Shown piece by piece: positions 1-11,177 of a DNA stretch of 64,000 nucleotides. This DNA is from Phoenix dactylifera (Eukaryota > Streptophyta > Magnoliopsida > Arecales > Arecaceae), in NCBI RefSeq assembly GCF_009389715.1, contig NC_052395.1, forward strand, positions 2,232,001 to 2,296,000. The letters run 5' to 3'. A program made the translations under genes and the position numbers. Below the pieces are notes generated by a model. That model worked only from the letters and a program-made list of their open reading frames with translations, had not been told where the DNA came from and made no database searches. Position 1 is the first letter of the stretch. Each line of letters opens with the position of its first letter.

Positions 1-1246
1 TCACAATAGGAGAGGTAGCGGAGGTTATTGTTGCTTTTCAATTTGAGTTGAACATCTCGTACTTATGCATTTTGTGTATTTGTTTTCTCCTTTTTGGTTA
101 TAGCCATTAATAAATGATAGGTCCCAATCAGAGTTAAGAAATGATAAATGGATAATTGGATAATGCTCTCTTCGGGTGAGAGACAAACCTCAAGTATTTT
201 GATTGCAGCTCCTTTCCTATGCTTCTACTCACCCCACGTACTTAGGATTCTTCTTAAGCATCCCTATGGAGCGACGTAGCTTATCAATAAATGAGTTGGA
301 CCAAGCACAATACCAAAATCGCCATGTAATGGCCATCCTTGGGCTCTAGATAAATTTTCAATTTTTGTTTATCAAAGTTCAACCTAGCTTTGTGCAAGCG
401 TTACTCCGAATAAATTACTTGCAATCTATTCTTGAGGATATTGTGTCGGCTGCCTTGGCATGTTGAGACTTGGGTACAGACAATAATAAAAGCACATTAA
501 CCAATTAATTACCTTCCCAATCATGAACCTATGGTTATCTTTGAGCAACTTTAACATGATTGCAGTTTATTTACAGTTTGTAACATAACTTGAATTCAAG
601 AATCTATACATAATTAAGAATCTAGGTAGGGGCTTCGATCTAATTTTCACTAGACATGGAGACAGAGACTGCAGTTTGCTGACTCCGTTGGAAGGTAGAG
701 CTTTGCAGTGTCAAATTAATTACAAGGGCTATTCTTTTCACTTGTTCCAAATTAGGCTGAATTATTTGCTATTCTTGAACTTAGGGATCTACAATTTTGA
801 ATTTAACTTGGATCTGGTTGTAATTTTCTTGAATGATCCAAAGACCCGACCTGTAGAAAACATTTGCAGTCTCAGTGCAATAACGAGGAGCCAGGATTCG
901 AAACCTATAAATGATTCGAAACTAAGTTGGGCATCTACATGTAATTTTTCCTCCACGTATCTCAAGTAATTTTGAGGCCATTAGTGGGACCTCTAAATAA
1001 TTTGCTCTCCTACGCTTCATTCTTCTTTTCCGGGGTTTGGACGAGTAACGGTAAAGCTTCGCCATGGCTCCCCCTCCTCGATGCCATGGCCGGTAAAGCT
1101 TCTCCATGGCTCTTCCTCCTCGAATCCATGGCGACCGTTGCTCTTTGCAAGTTCGGAGCTCCAAGAGGCGGCACACCTTCATTCTCCGTCACCATCTCCA
1201 GAGCCCGAAGAGGTGACGAACGTGAAGAACTTTATTTAGTTGCTCC
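1..1246. other. Intergenic region upstream of the PPR gene
   Basis: No supported gene. Near 1055-1130 there is an imperfect direct duplication of about 45-50 bp (units containing GGTAAAGCTT and CCATGGC). It lies just upstream of the PPR start codon and is probably 5' UTR or promoter. Short ORFs here overlap on both strands and look like chance. Confidence 0.5.
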
Positions 1247-3115
1247 ATGGAGCAGCGTCTCATCTTACTGCTCCAATCCCCTCTACACTTGTCACCACTC
1301 AAACAAATCCATGCTGTCATCGTCAAATCAAATCCCGATCTCACCCCTCTCTTCCTTGGCGTTCTGTTGAATCGTTCCAATATGGGATATGCCCAACGAG
1401 CGTTCGACGCAATTCCTCAACCAGATCCCGGCCTCTCTAACTCCATCATATTCAGCTACTCTAAGCTCTCGATGCATAAAGAAGTCCTCAAAATCTTCTT
1501 CTCGGTTCACCGTAAGAAGACCCAGATCTTATTTCACTCTATTCCATCCGTTCTCAAGTCATGTGCTGCGTTAGCTGCAAGCAATGAAGGAAAACAAGTT
1601 CACACTTACATTTTGATTCACGGATTCAGTTCCAGTGTGTTTATTCAAACTTCTTTGATAGATTTCTACTCGAAAAATGGCGACTTGAATTCTGCTAGGA
1701 GGGTCTTCAATGAGATCCCGGTTAAGGATCCGGTTCCTATCAACTGCTTGATATCTGGGTATTCAAAGTCTGGCAATGTTCTGGCAGCAAGGCAACTTTT
1801 TGATGGGATGATCCAGAGGACGTCATCATCGTGGAATTCGATGATTACTTGCTATGCACACCATGGTGATTTCGCTGAAGCTTTGAGATTGTTTGAACGC
1901 ATGCAAACTGAGAATGCTCGGCCAAATGAGATCACTCTTGTGACGGTTTTGTCCATATGCGCGAAACTGGGCGACTTGAAAACAGGACTGAAGGTCAAGA
2001 ACTTGATTGAAAATAATGATTTGCGGAGAAACTTGATTGTACAGACTGCAGTGTTGGAAATGTATGTCAAGTGTGGAGCTGTTGATGAGGCACGTCATGA
2101 GTTTGATCGGATGGAACGCAGAGATGTTGTTGGATGGAGCTCCATGATTGCTGGTTATGCTCAAAATGGGAGACCGAATGAGGCTCTGGAGCTTTTTGAG
2201 AGGATGAAGGCAGAGAATTGTAAGCCAAATGAAGTCACTCTTGTAAGTGTTTTGTCTGCATGTGCCCAATTGGGCTCTGTAGAAGTTGGAGAGCGTATTG
2301 GAAACTATGTTGAGAGACAAGGTTTTGCATTGGATGTTTATGCGGGTTCAGCACTGGTTGACATGTATAGTAAGTGTGGGAATATAAAAAGAGCTCGTTG
2401 GATTTTTAATAGGATGCATCAAAAGGATGTCGTTACTTGGAATTCAATGATTGGAGGACTAGCATTCAATGGGTTTGCAAAGGATGCGATTGAGCTATAT
2501 CAAACGATGATTGGAGAGAATTTGAAGCCAAATGATATAACTTTTGTTGCACTGCTGACTGCTTGTACTCATGCTGGTCTGGTTGATCAGGGACTCATGT
2601 TTTTTCACGGTATGAAACCGAACCATAATATTGTGCCGAAAGTCGAACATTGTGCTTGTATAGTTGACCTCCTGTGCCGATCTGGAAGGTTGGAAGATGC
2701 TTATAAATTTATCTGTGAGATGGAAGTGGAGCCTAATGTTATCATCTGGGGTACACTGCTGAGTGCTTGTAGAGCTCACTCAAATGTTTGGCTTGCGGAG
2801 CTCTCAGTCGAAAAGCTTCTAGTGTTGGAACCACATAATTCTGCTAATTATGTTCTTCTTTCCAATATATATGCTAATGCAGGTAGATGGGAAGAAGCAA
2901 GAAAGGTGAGGGATTTAATGAAGAATAAAAATGTCCAGAAGCTGGCTGCATATAGCTGGATAGAATTGGAAGGTATGGTTCATAAATTTCTGGTGGAAGA
3001 CACCACTCATCCAAAATCTGATGAGATATACAGCATTGTAGATGGATTAGGCTTACAACTGAAGTGGGTTGGTAATGCTTCAAACTTTGATTTAGAGATT
3101 CCTGATCTTTCATAG
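1247..3115 (+). CDS. PLS-class pentatricopeptide repeat protein with E/E+ domain, no DYW
   Basis: This is a single-exon, 622-residue protein. PPR proteins of this class bind organellar RNA in mitochondria or plastids, and E/E+ members usually take part in C-to-U editing. The first ~90 residues are less regular, with no clear targeting peptide by eye. From about residue 95 to 520 there are alternating P, L and S repeats. Typical phrases include SLIDFYSKNGDLNSARRVF, WNSMITCYAHHGDFAEAL, ALVDMYSKCGNIKRARWIF and PNDITFVALLTACTHAGLVDQG. The C-terminus (about 515-605) matches E and E+ motifs (WGTLLSACRAHSNV, NYVLLSNIYANAGRWEEA, SWIELEGMVHKFLVEDTTHP). It stops without the HxE deaminase-like DYW domain, so it would need a DYW partner in trans. 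Lack of introns is normal for the family. The ATG at 1247 gives a standard N-terminus. Confidence 0.93.
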   Translation: MEQRLILLLQSPLHLSPLKQIHAVIVKSNPDLTPLFLGVLLNRSNMGYAQRAFDAIPQPDPGLSNSIIFSYSKLSMHKEVLKIFFSVHRKKTQILFHSIPSVLKSCAALAASNEGKQVHTYILIHGFSSSVFIQTSLIDFYSKNGDLNSARRVFNEIPVKDPVPINCLISGYSKSGNVLAARQLFDGMIQRTSSSWNSMITCYAHHGDFAEALRLFERMQTENARPNEITLVTVLSICAKLGDLKTGLKVKNLIENNDLRRNLIVQTAVLEMYVKCGAVDEARHEFDRMERRDVVGWSSMIAGYAQNGRPNEALELFERMKAENCKPNEVTLVSVLSACAQLGSVEVGERIGNYVERQGFALDVYAGSALVDMYSKCGNIKRARWIFNRMHQKDVVTWNSMIGGLAFNGFAKDAIELYQTMIGENLKPNDITFVALLTACTHAGLVDQGLMFFHGMKPNHNIVPKVEHCACIVDLLCRSGRLEDAYKFICEMEVEPNVIIWGTLLSACRAHSNVWLAELSVEKLLVLEPHNSANYVLLSNIYANAGRWEEARKVRDLMKNKNVQKLAAYSWIELEGMVHKFLVEDTTHPKSDEIYSIVDGLGLQLKWVGNASNFDLEIPDLS

Positions 3116-4384
3116 TGGATGGCCCACAGATGTCAAATGGAAAAGCTGTGGCAAGGAAATGATGATTGTTATGCTTAGCTTATTCAAGATAAGCAATTAA
3201 TTGTTCATGAAGTGCAGCTTTGCTTTTCTGCAACGATAATTTGGTTCGACATCAATATGAAAACAGAGCTTCAGCCTTTGCACTGATCTTCCTAGCTTCA
3301 AGATTTTCAACTGTGACCTTTAGCTTCTGTCGTTCAAAGAGGGACTTCCATACCGAAATATGAAGCACAAGTTCAACTTATATCTTTTGAGAATAACCAG
3401 TTCAAATTATATGATCGATCTTTTGTAACAATTCCAAACATCACATAAAAGGTGAGAGATAGCTTGGATTCTGTTCACATTGTTCCGTTACATTATGCTA
3501 ATTATATGCAAGAACAACTGGCTCCATGTGTTGATTTTAGAAAATAACAATTGGTTCATTTTGTTACTTAACCAAGTTCTTAGTGAAGATTTTTGTTTGA
3601 AGCTTTTTATGCGTACACATCATATAAATAAAGATCTGGCCTTTCACATTCTGACCCAACTTTACAAATCCTTTTTTTTTTTTTTGGTAGAAAGAGAAGA
3701 ATACCCTTAAATGGCCTCAATGAGACCATAAATAAGAAAGTTCTGTACAATCAGTTTGAAATAACAAAGATAACTCTGGATGTACAACATCATTTGAGGA
3801 AATATCACGACTGAAATTTCTATTTGCGAGGCAGGGAAATTAGCCTCTCTAAACACATGATTCGCAGTGAAGAAATCCAAAGATGCAGATAGATGAAGGA
3901 TATCAAGAAGAAGAGGACTCGATGGTGTAGGAGGAGTCTTCCCACTAATCCAATTATATTAAGGGTTACCTTCTCTGTTAATGCAAACTTAATTATAATT
4001 CTCTCTTACAACTTCCATCCCCATTGTCTGAGGCCCTTCCAACCTTTCTTCATGAACCTTGTAGGTAAATCTTAGCCCCATCATTAAGTGGAGTCTTCTA
4101 ACGATCAACAAATTGGCCCATTTACTGACAAGACTGCACATGATGCATTGTTCTACTATGGCCATTTAGTTGAAGAAGAATGCTAATAATGCTAGAAGAT
4201 ACAAGGCCTTTTTTTATATTTTACAAATGTGGTTTTCAGGGGAAAAACAACTAGCGAAGTATCCTTTAATTTAATACATTGAGATAATATTGTGTGGAAG
4301 ATTATGTACCCTTTCTCGACCTACTACTGCAATGAGATAAGTTTTTATCAGTGTTAGATTGGACAATGAGCAGAGTACATTATG
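3116..4384. other. Intergenic region after the PPR gene
   Basis: 3' UTR followed by AT-rich sequence. A T-run lies near 3670-3685. No gene or recognisable element seen. Confidence 0.5.
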
Positions 4385-4389
4385 CATTT

Positions 4390-6229
4390 TGTTGCCCAAG
4401 GTGACAACCCAAGAGGAGGGGTGAATTGGGTTTTCTAAAAATTATGTTCCCTAATTTTTACTTTGAATTGAATGCAGCGGAATGATAAGATGTTATTTAC
4501 TTAAGCTCTAGGCAATTACAAGTAAAGCAGTGGAAAATTAAGATAGAGCAATTATACTAAGGCTTTAGGGTGCAATTGATCTAAAATTAACTTATAGTTG
4601 TATGATCAATTTTAATCTATGTGTATGGTAAGAATGGAGTGGAAGCTAAATAAATTCTAAACAATCACTTATAACTCTATAGGAAACAAAGCTAGAGATA
4701 TTACACAATCAAGTATGAGTGTAAGGCATGAAATACAAGAGATAAGGCATCACAAACACAAAGATGTATAGTGGTTCGGTGCACCCCAGCACCTACATCC
4801 ACTTCTTAAGACCTCTTGGGAATTTCACTATAATCCCTTAGATTACAGCCGGTTGTTTTACAAGCTCACAACCCAACTTGTTGTTTTGCGAGATCACAAC
4901 GAACTCGGTCGGTTTTCACAGGCTCACCGACTAGAACCAACCGATTGTTTTCACGGGCTCACAATCCAACCCAGTTGGTTTTCCCAAAGGCTCACCAACC
5001 ACAACCTTACAACGATTGTTTTCCGGGTTCACAATCAACCCAGTTGGTTTTTCCAAAGGCTCACCAACCACAACCTTACAACGTTGGTTTTATACTTGGC
5101 TCACCAACAAACCTTAACCTCTTGATTCAATCCCTTGATTGAATTAAGTTACAAGATATTAGACTAAAAATTTGAAACAAATACAAGCTTCTTAAACAAG
5201 CAGATATAACAATATAAACAAATAGAGTAAAGAGAAGAAGCCCTCAAACAAGTTTTGTAGATGAAGGAACTCGGCTTCTTCTTTACTTGACCCTCTTCTG
5301 ATTTCGCACGAGGTAGAGGATCACTGAGGCAGCACACAGTTGGAGAGGAAGCTTTGAGATTCACTCGGATGCTCTTCTTCTCTCTCTTTTGCTTTGAATG
5401 GCCCTTTTGTACTTTTGGAAGGTTTCTCTTGAAATCTCTTTGAAATCTCTTTCCTATGTGTTCTCTCCCACTTCCTTAACTTCTTTCCTAGCTCTCCTCT
5501 TGATTTTATAGCTTTGGATGGCGTAGGAACAAAGATCTAGCCATTAGAGACAAAAATAGAGCCGTTGGAGTTGAGAAAAAACTAGCCGTTATGCCTCCCA
5601 GCATGTTAGAGTCGACTCGGCTAAAGTAGGAGTCGACTCGAGCACTGTAGCACTGAAAATCAACTCTCTGTTATTTGTCTGTTTGCGGTCCTGGAGTCGA
5701 CCTGCAGTCTCGGAGTCGATCTCGGAGTCGACTCGAGTACTGTAGCACTGAAAATCAACTCTCTGTTTTTTGTCTATTTGCAGTCCTGGAGTCGACCTGC
5801 AGTCTCGGAGTCGATCTCGGAGTCGACTCGAGCACTGTAGCACTGAAAATCAACTCTCTGTTTTTTGTCTGTTCTCAGTCGGAGTCGACTCGTAAAGTTA
5901 CGGAGTCGACTCGAGCACTGTTTCTTGAAACTCCAGAGTGCCAGAGTCGACTCTGAACTTCCAGGAGTCGACTCGAGGACTATTCTTTTGAATCTTTCTT
6001 TGAATTTGCTCCTCCAACTTGAATCCTTTGAACTTGAAACTTGGGCCAATAAAGTGTAGCTTTCTTCCAACTTTTCTTGAGAGCTTTTGAGGACTTCTTG
6101 TATTTTTCCAACTTGCTATGTTCCTTGCAAAACAAATTATCTTTCTTCTTGCAACACAAACATTAGTATTTATACTTCAAGATTTTGTGATCATCAAAAT
6201 CAATCTTTAAATCAATCTTTGGGTCATCA
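4390..6229. mobile_element. Solo LTR of a Copia-type element (1840 bp)
   Basis: It begins TGTTGCCCAAGG and ends GGGTCATCA, so it has TG...CA termini. It is flanked by the identical 5-bp duplication cattt at 4385-4389 and 6230-6234. No internal coding region is present, so this is the product of LTR-LTR recombination. The first ~60 bp and the segment at about 4850-5130 (repeated ...CTCACCAAC... units) closely resemble the LTRs of the intact Copia at 17721-29486. It therefore belongs to a related family. Between 5600 and 5990 it carries about eight exact copies of GAGTCGACTC plus variants. Confidence 0.9.
5600..5990. repeat. GAGTCGACTC palindrome array inside the solo LTR
   Basis: The first two copies start at 5609 and 5630, exactly 21 bp apart. 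Further exact or one-off copies follow to about 5975. They are embedded in a larger duplicated block (about 5640-5860) of roughly 90 bp containing GCACTGTAGCACTGAAAATC. The motif is a perfect 10-bp palindrome around GTCGAC. Confidence 0.9.
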
Positions 6230-6234
6230 CATTT

Positions 6235-6399
6235 GCACAAGGCGACCTCTCGGCTCCTTTTGCACATATATTTTATCCCAATAATTAAACAAAACACAAT
6301 ATCTACTTGGAACAAAAAAGAGCCATTTTGGACAATTACAATGGCAATTGCTTTATCAATGTCTTTTATCTTTGTAGGGAGTTATGTTTTTGTGTGTGT

Positions 6400-6430
<31 letters not shown>

Positions 6431-7332
6431 GGGGGGGGCTCATGATTCTGTTAATGTATCTTCTTAGAGGTGTCAAGAAAGACCAGAATAAAGTTTAAAT
6501 TTTATGAGAGGAAGCAAAAAAATTCAGGTGAACTTTCCCATGTTTCATAGCAAATTGATTATAAATCTTGTTTTTTGATCTTTTACTTTCCTCGTCATTT
6601 CATTTTGTCAACTCACATCTGTATGAGCTAATCTTGATAGATATATGCTGCCATGATCATGAGATACTTGTAGTTTCATACCGTCAAATTTGAGGTTCTG
6701 TATAATAATATTCCAAACAAATGGTTTTGATAACTTGGTCAAAAACAGTTGCGTGTTAATTGATGAGTCACAGTCTATTTAACTTGGTTGTATCATGCAT
6801 CATGCCTATGCTTAATATTATATTGTTACCGTTACAAGTTAGGAGTTTGACCCTAGTTATATGCCATGTGCATGCCATCATACACCACATAATGCAAAGT
6901 TAATTATAGCCTTAGGCATTTTACTAGGAAGTGCATAAGAAATGTCTTCCTCTATGGTCAGCTTAACTACTCCAAAGATAAAACAAAGGTTGGTCTTATG
7001 TCAAAAGCCTAAAGAAAACTCTTGAACTAATTTCCCATCAGATCATAGTTACTTGCTTCATGGAATTTCATAAGCAAATTTTGTCTCAAATCCATTATGA
7101 CTACCATTCCAGGAAGTGTAATGATGCATGGTCATAGTGTCTTTGTGATAGGAATACTAGTAAGTTTGAAGGGAAAATTATAGCAGTCCTTGTATTTGAC
7201 GCACAACCTAAAGGTTGGAACAATGAATTGGAGTAGTTGCTTGGTTTGCTTCACATAGTTTGTGTGAAAAGGACGCCTTGATGTGAACTGCTAAAATTCC
7301 ACCTACAAGTTTCTGCTCTTGAAATCGTTACT
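6235..7332. other. Intergenic region with a TG/G microsatellite
   Basis: No gene. A (TG)n tract followed by an unbroken G run of about 20 bases lies at about 6390-6439. The glycine-rich ORFs crossing it are artefacts of this tract. Confidence 0.6.
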
Positions 7333-7335
7333 TTA

Positions 7336-8100
7336 GGGGTTCGTTTGGTTGGGGTACGTCAAATTACAAGATAATCTGACAATTTCTAGGAATCATTTAT
7401 CTGAAAGATAATTGCAAAAAAAAAAAAAAAAAATTACCATGTTTGCTTGGTAGAAAAATTACTTCGAAAAATAATACAAGAAAAATATTGCTATTTTTTG
7501 TTGGAAATAATTTTACATGAGAATATTATCAAATTCTAACAATGCTCTTGAATAAGCAATTCAAGTAATGTTATTTTTTTTCATTCAATCTATTAGTTGA
7601 CTATTTATTGCCCATTTACATGAAAGATGTCAATATGGATCATTGCGAATGTTGAAATATATCTCCATAAGTTAATAATTTTTTTAATTAATTATACATA
7701 TATTATAAAATTTATTTCTTAGGATAAATTAATTTTACTGTATTTTTGATAAATTAATAACTATCTTAATTATAAATTTTATAAATATATTTATTAATAA
7801 ATAAATATATTAATTATTAATAAATCCCATGTCAAATTTATATTTATACTATCTTAATATAATATATTAATATAATATTAATATATTTAATATATTGATT
7901 ATATAGTATTTTTAGATTATCTTTACTTGGTAATCTGATGTGGGTAAAAGAAAATACCACACCCTGGTGGTATGTGTTTTACCTTTTCTTTCGGTAAAAT
8001 AGGCATAGAACCCTCTCTTTCGTCCTCTTTTTTAACCAAAAATGGTAATTTGGCATTGGATTTATTTTTCCAAACTATATTACCCCCAACCAAACAAATC
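7336..8100. mobile_element. Tourist-like (PIF/Harbinger) MITE
   Basis: The left end GGGGTTCGTTTGGTTGGGG is an imperfect inverted repeat of the right end (CCCCCAACCAAACAAATC, 8083-8100). TTA trinucleotides flank both ends (7333-7335 and 8101-8103), which is the TSD typical of Tourist elements. The inside is about 765 bp, very AT-rich, with no transposase. Confidence 0.7.
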
Positions 8101-8103
8101 TTA

Positions 8104-10199
8104 GAAGTAATATTTTAGTACGATATTGGAGATATTTTGGGGAAAGAGGTGTTTTGGCTCAGCTTGAACTCAAGATCAGAATGTGCATTTTCTGGGTTCA
8201 AAATCAATAGAGTGCTCTCCCTTAAGAAGGCTTAGTAAAGATTGGTTAATAAAAAAAAAGAATAAAGTAATAAAGCAGCTCCTAATGGCATCTATTAACT
8301 AAGTAAGTATCTTAATCCCGGTGATCGATTTGATATGGAAACTTAGGAAGACTTTCTAGTGCAAAATCAATATGTTCATTCAGGTTTTATCATGAGAAAA
8401 AAATCTTATCTACAAGTTGGGTTTGCTAGGAATGGATCTCCATGTTGAAATAAATACTGGAATATACATCTAGTATATTTCATTCCAAGATGCCTCCCAT
8501 CAGTGGTTTTTGGCAATGTGGAGAAATGTGCTGAAAACATCGTACAGTATCCGATTCTATTTAATAGCAAACAAGCCCTTTTCCAACAGCCTATATTGAT
8601 TCAATTCCAACAACTCTTATTCCTCCAGAAAGTCGCTTATTCCTCGGCGACTGATATTCCCGTGGGAGTTCTAAATCGATTGAGACCGTCCTTTGTCTGT
8701 TATCCTAGTCAGAAATTTTATTTCTCGCAAGTATATAATTTTTGAGAGTGAGAGTGTTTTGACGGCATTCAGTTGTTTATAAATTCATTGAATGAAAGAA
8801 CATTTCGAGACTTGTGGATTGCCTCACTGAGATCCCTACTAAAAGAAAGTCTTGATCGCTTACAAGTGGACGGGATCTTGAGATAAGCCCATCGTTGTGC
8901 TCCAGAATATTATATGACTTGCCTCCTTTAAAAAAATTTCAGTGATAAACGAAGCCATTGTTGAACCGTTGACGCTTAGAGATCAAGTTATCGGCTATAA
9001 ATTTATAATAACCCAATGTTCAAAGGAGACTTGTCAAGCCATTCCATGCTAGATTTCTAATGATGCATGGTTCTTTAAGAATTAAAAAAGAAGAAGAAAT
9101 TATTAGGTGGATCAGATCCACTGTATATTCAGGATGAAACAAATCTATCTAAAGATGAAATTATTAGGTAGATTTATTTTCTCCTAAATCCACGGTGAAT
9201 CTGATCCTCCATATAAGTTTTGGCTCTTCCTTTTATCTTTTAAACCAGAGAGGAGCGGCAGGGGTAGTTTGGATCCATGGAAGAAGGGGTAGTTTGCTCC
9301 ATGATATATGGTTGATGGTGAGGGAAGGAATTACTTTTCAGACTATACATGTATCGTGAGGCTAACGGAGCGGCGGACGGGGTGGCAGCATATGTTGCAA
9401 GCTACTCAGGAGGCATCCTATGGGTTGGTGAGGATAATTTGCCCGGTGCATTTCGGAACCTTTTGTTTACAGATTCCGCTGGGTGTATTCATACCCATAT
9501 AGTATGAAATGTTCGTTTTAGCGCGAAAAAAAAAAAAAAAAAAGCCTAAGGATGCGACCAACGCATCGAGGGCATTTTGGTCATGGGGAAGGTTATTTTG
9601 GGAAGAAAATCTGAGGGATTGATCTTAGAGGTTTCTGTCCTTCCCTTTGCGTACTTAAGAAGTACGGCACCTATGATGTTGATTTTATTTTATTTGACTC
9701 GTACTAATGTTCCATGGAACTATTAGAAATCAACCAGTTTACCAAATCTATGCCCGTTGAGCCACTAAATAAAGTGGGGTAATACTTTATGCACCAATCA
9801 CTAGTGGATTGTATAATTACCACGAAACAACTCTTAACATATCAAATTGTGTGGAAAAAACCTTTGAACCGTTTAAATATGCTTATCTACAAAAGTACTT
9901 ACTTGGCTCACCTTGTAGGATCAAAATATATGGGCCATATTTTTGTCTGTTCTGGATTCTTGCTCTATGATTGCGTCCTTTGATTTGGAAATCCAAGGAT
10001 TAGTTATCCGGTCTACTACAACTTTGTTTGTCTGCATGTATTTGTTGTCTCGTGCTAATGATTTATTAATTTGGCACATAGATGTTCATCCATTCTAACA
10101 ACTTTCTTAGCATGGAATGGAACATCAAACATATAAAATAAACTCATAAAGATATTTTTTTATTCCTTCCTAAGAATAACAATGGGAGTGCCAACTCTT
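8104..10199. other. Intergenic region
   Basis: No supported gene. It contains an A-run near 9522-9544. Short ORFs here have no recognisable domain. Confidence 0.5.
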
Positions 10200-10740
10200 T
10201 AGGCCAAAAATAAAATCTAACAATAACAAAAAACAACAGAAAGGCAAAAGGTCGGGAAAAAAGAGAGCCAGCAATAGAATAATACCTATTAGTAAGCTTA
10301 AATAATCTAAATGCCAAAAATAAAAAATAAAAAAATGGAAGATGTAGATGAATTAAATGTCTTTATTTTCATAAAAATAAGACCTTTTCCCACTCCAAGT
10401 TCAAAAAAAAACAAAAAGGCAAAAGGTCAGATAAAAGAGGTGCCAACAAGCAAAATAATATCTTATTAGCAAACTCAAATAATTTAGAGGCCAAAAATAA
10501 AAAATAAAAATAAGAAAGATGGAGATGAATTAAATATTTTTATTTTTGTAAAAATAAAATCTCTTCCCAATCAAAGCACAAAAAAGAAAGAAAGAAAGAC
10601 AAAAAGTCGAATAAAAGAGGTGCCAAACAAACAAAATAATACTTTATTAACAAACTCAAATAATTTAGATGCCAAAAATAAAAAATAAAAAATAAAAACA
10701 AAAAAGATGGCGATGAATTAAATACCTTTTTTATCATGTT
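10200..10740. repeat. ~180-bp tandem repeat, three copies
   Basis: Three diverged copies share blocks such as GATGAATTAAAT (about 10347, 10524 and 10712, so periods of 177 and 188 bp), GAGGTGCCAA and GCCAAAAATAAAAAATAA. The array ends about 280 bp upstream of the ABCA TATA box. Confidence 0.8.
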
Positions 10741-11020
10741 ACTATTTTCATAAAACAGTAACCTTCTCAAATTCTCAGCAGAATCAGCTATAATTTCTTT
10801 TCCTCTAGGAAAAGCTTTGACAACTAAAGTTGTAACTCATCCTGAACGGGAGCATCACATGCCCGTGGTGGGACCCCCCAAAACGCGGCGAGCGCTGAAA
10901 CTCGTCTCCGATTCACTCCTTTTCCATGGAGTGATGCAATTTGTCGAGCAGTTGGTTGTCATAAAACAGATTGGGAATACGCGTTCTCCATCCGTTGGAT
11001 CGGGAGTAGCCAAGCGCCGT

Positions 11021-11030
11021 CTATATAAGT
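11021..11030 (+). promoter_or_regulatory. TATA box of the ABCA gene
   Basis: CTATATAAGT lies 157 bp before the ABCA start codon in a locally GC-richer stretch. Spacing would put transcription start near 11050-11060. Confidence 0.6.
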
Positions 11031-11177
11031 TGCCGCCCGGGAGAAAGAGACCGGAAATAACGAGAGCCCTGTTTTGGCCTCTGTTTCATTTTGCGTGAGG
11101 TCGGAAGAGAGAGGCGAGGCTCCAACGGTTATTTCATTTTATCTTACTATAACTCGGTTTACGTCTCTTTGATCCAA

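Noticed and set aside
972..1370. 132-codon ORF overlapping the PPR start
   Set aside because: It is in another frame from the PPR protein, has low-complexity content and no domain; the region is better read as 5' UTR.
6233..6498. ORFs with a polyglycine run
   Set aside because: Produced by the (TG)n and G-run microsatellite; no codon structure on either side.
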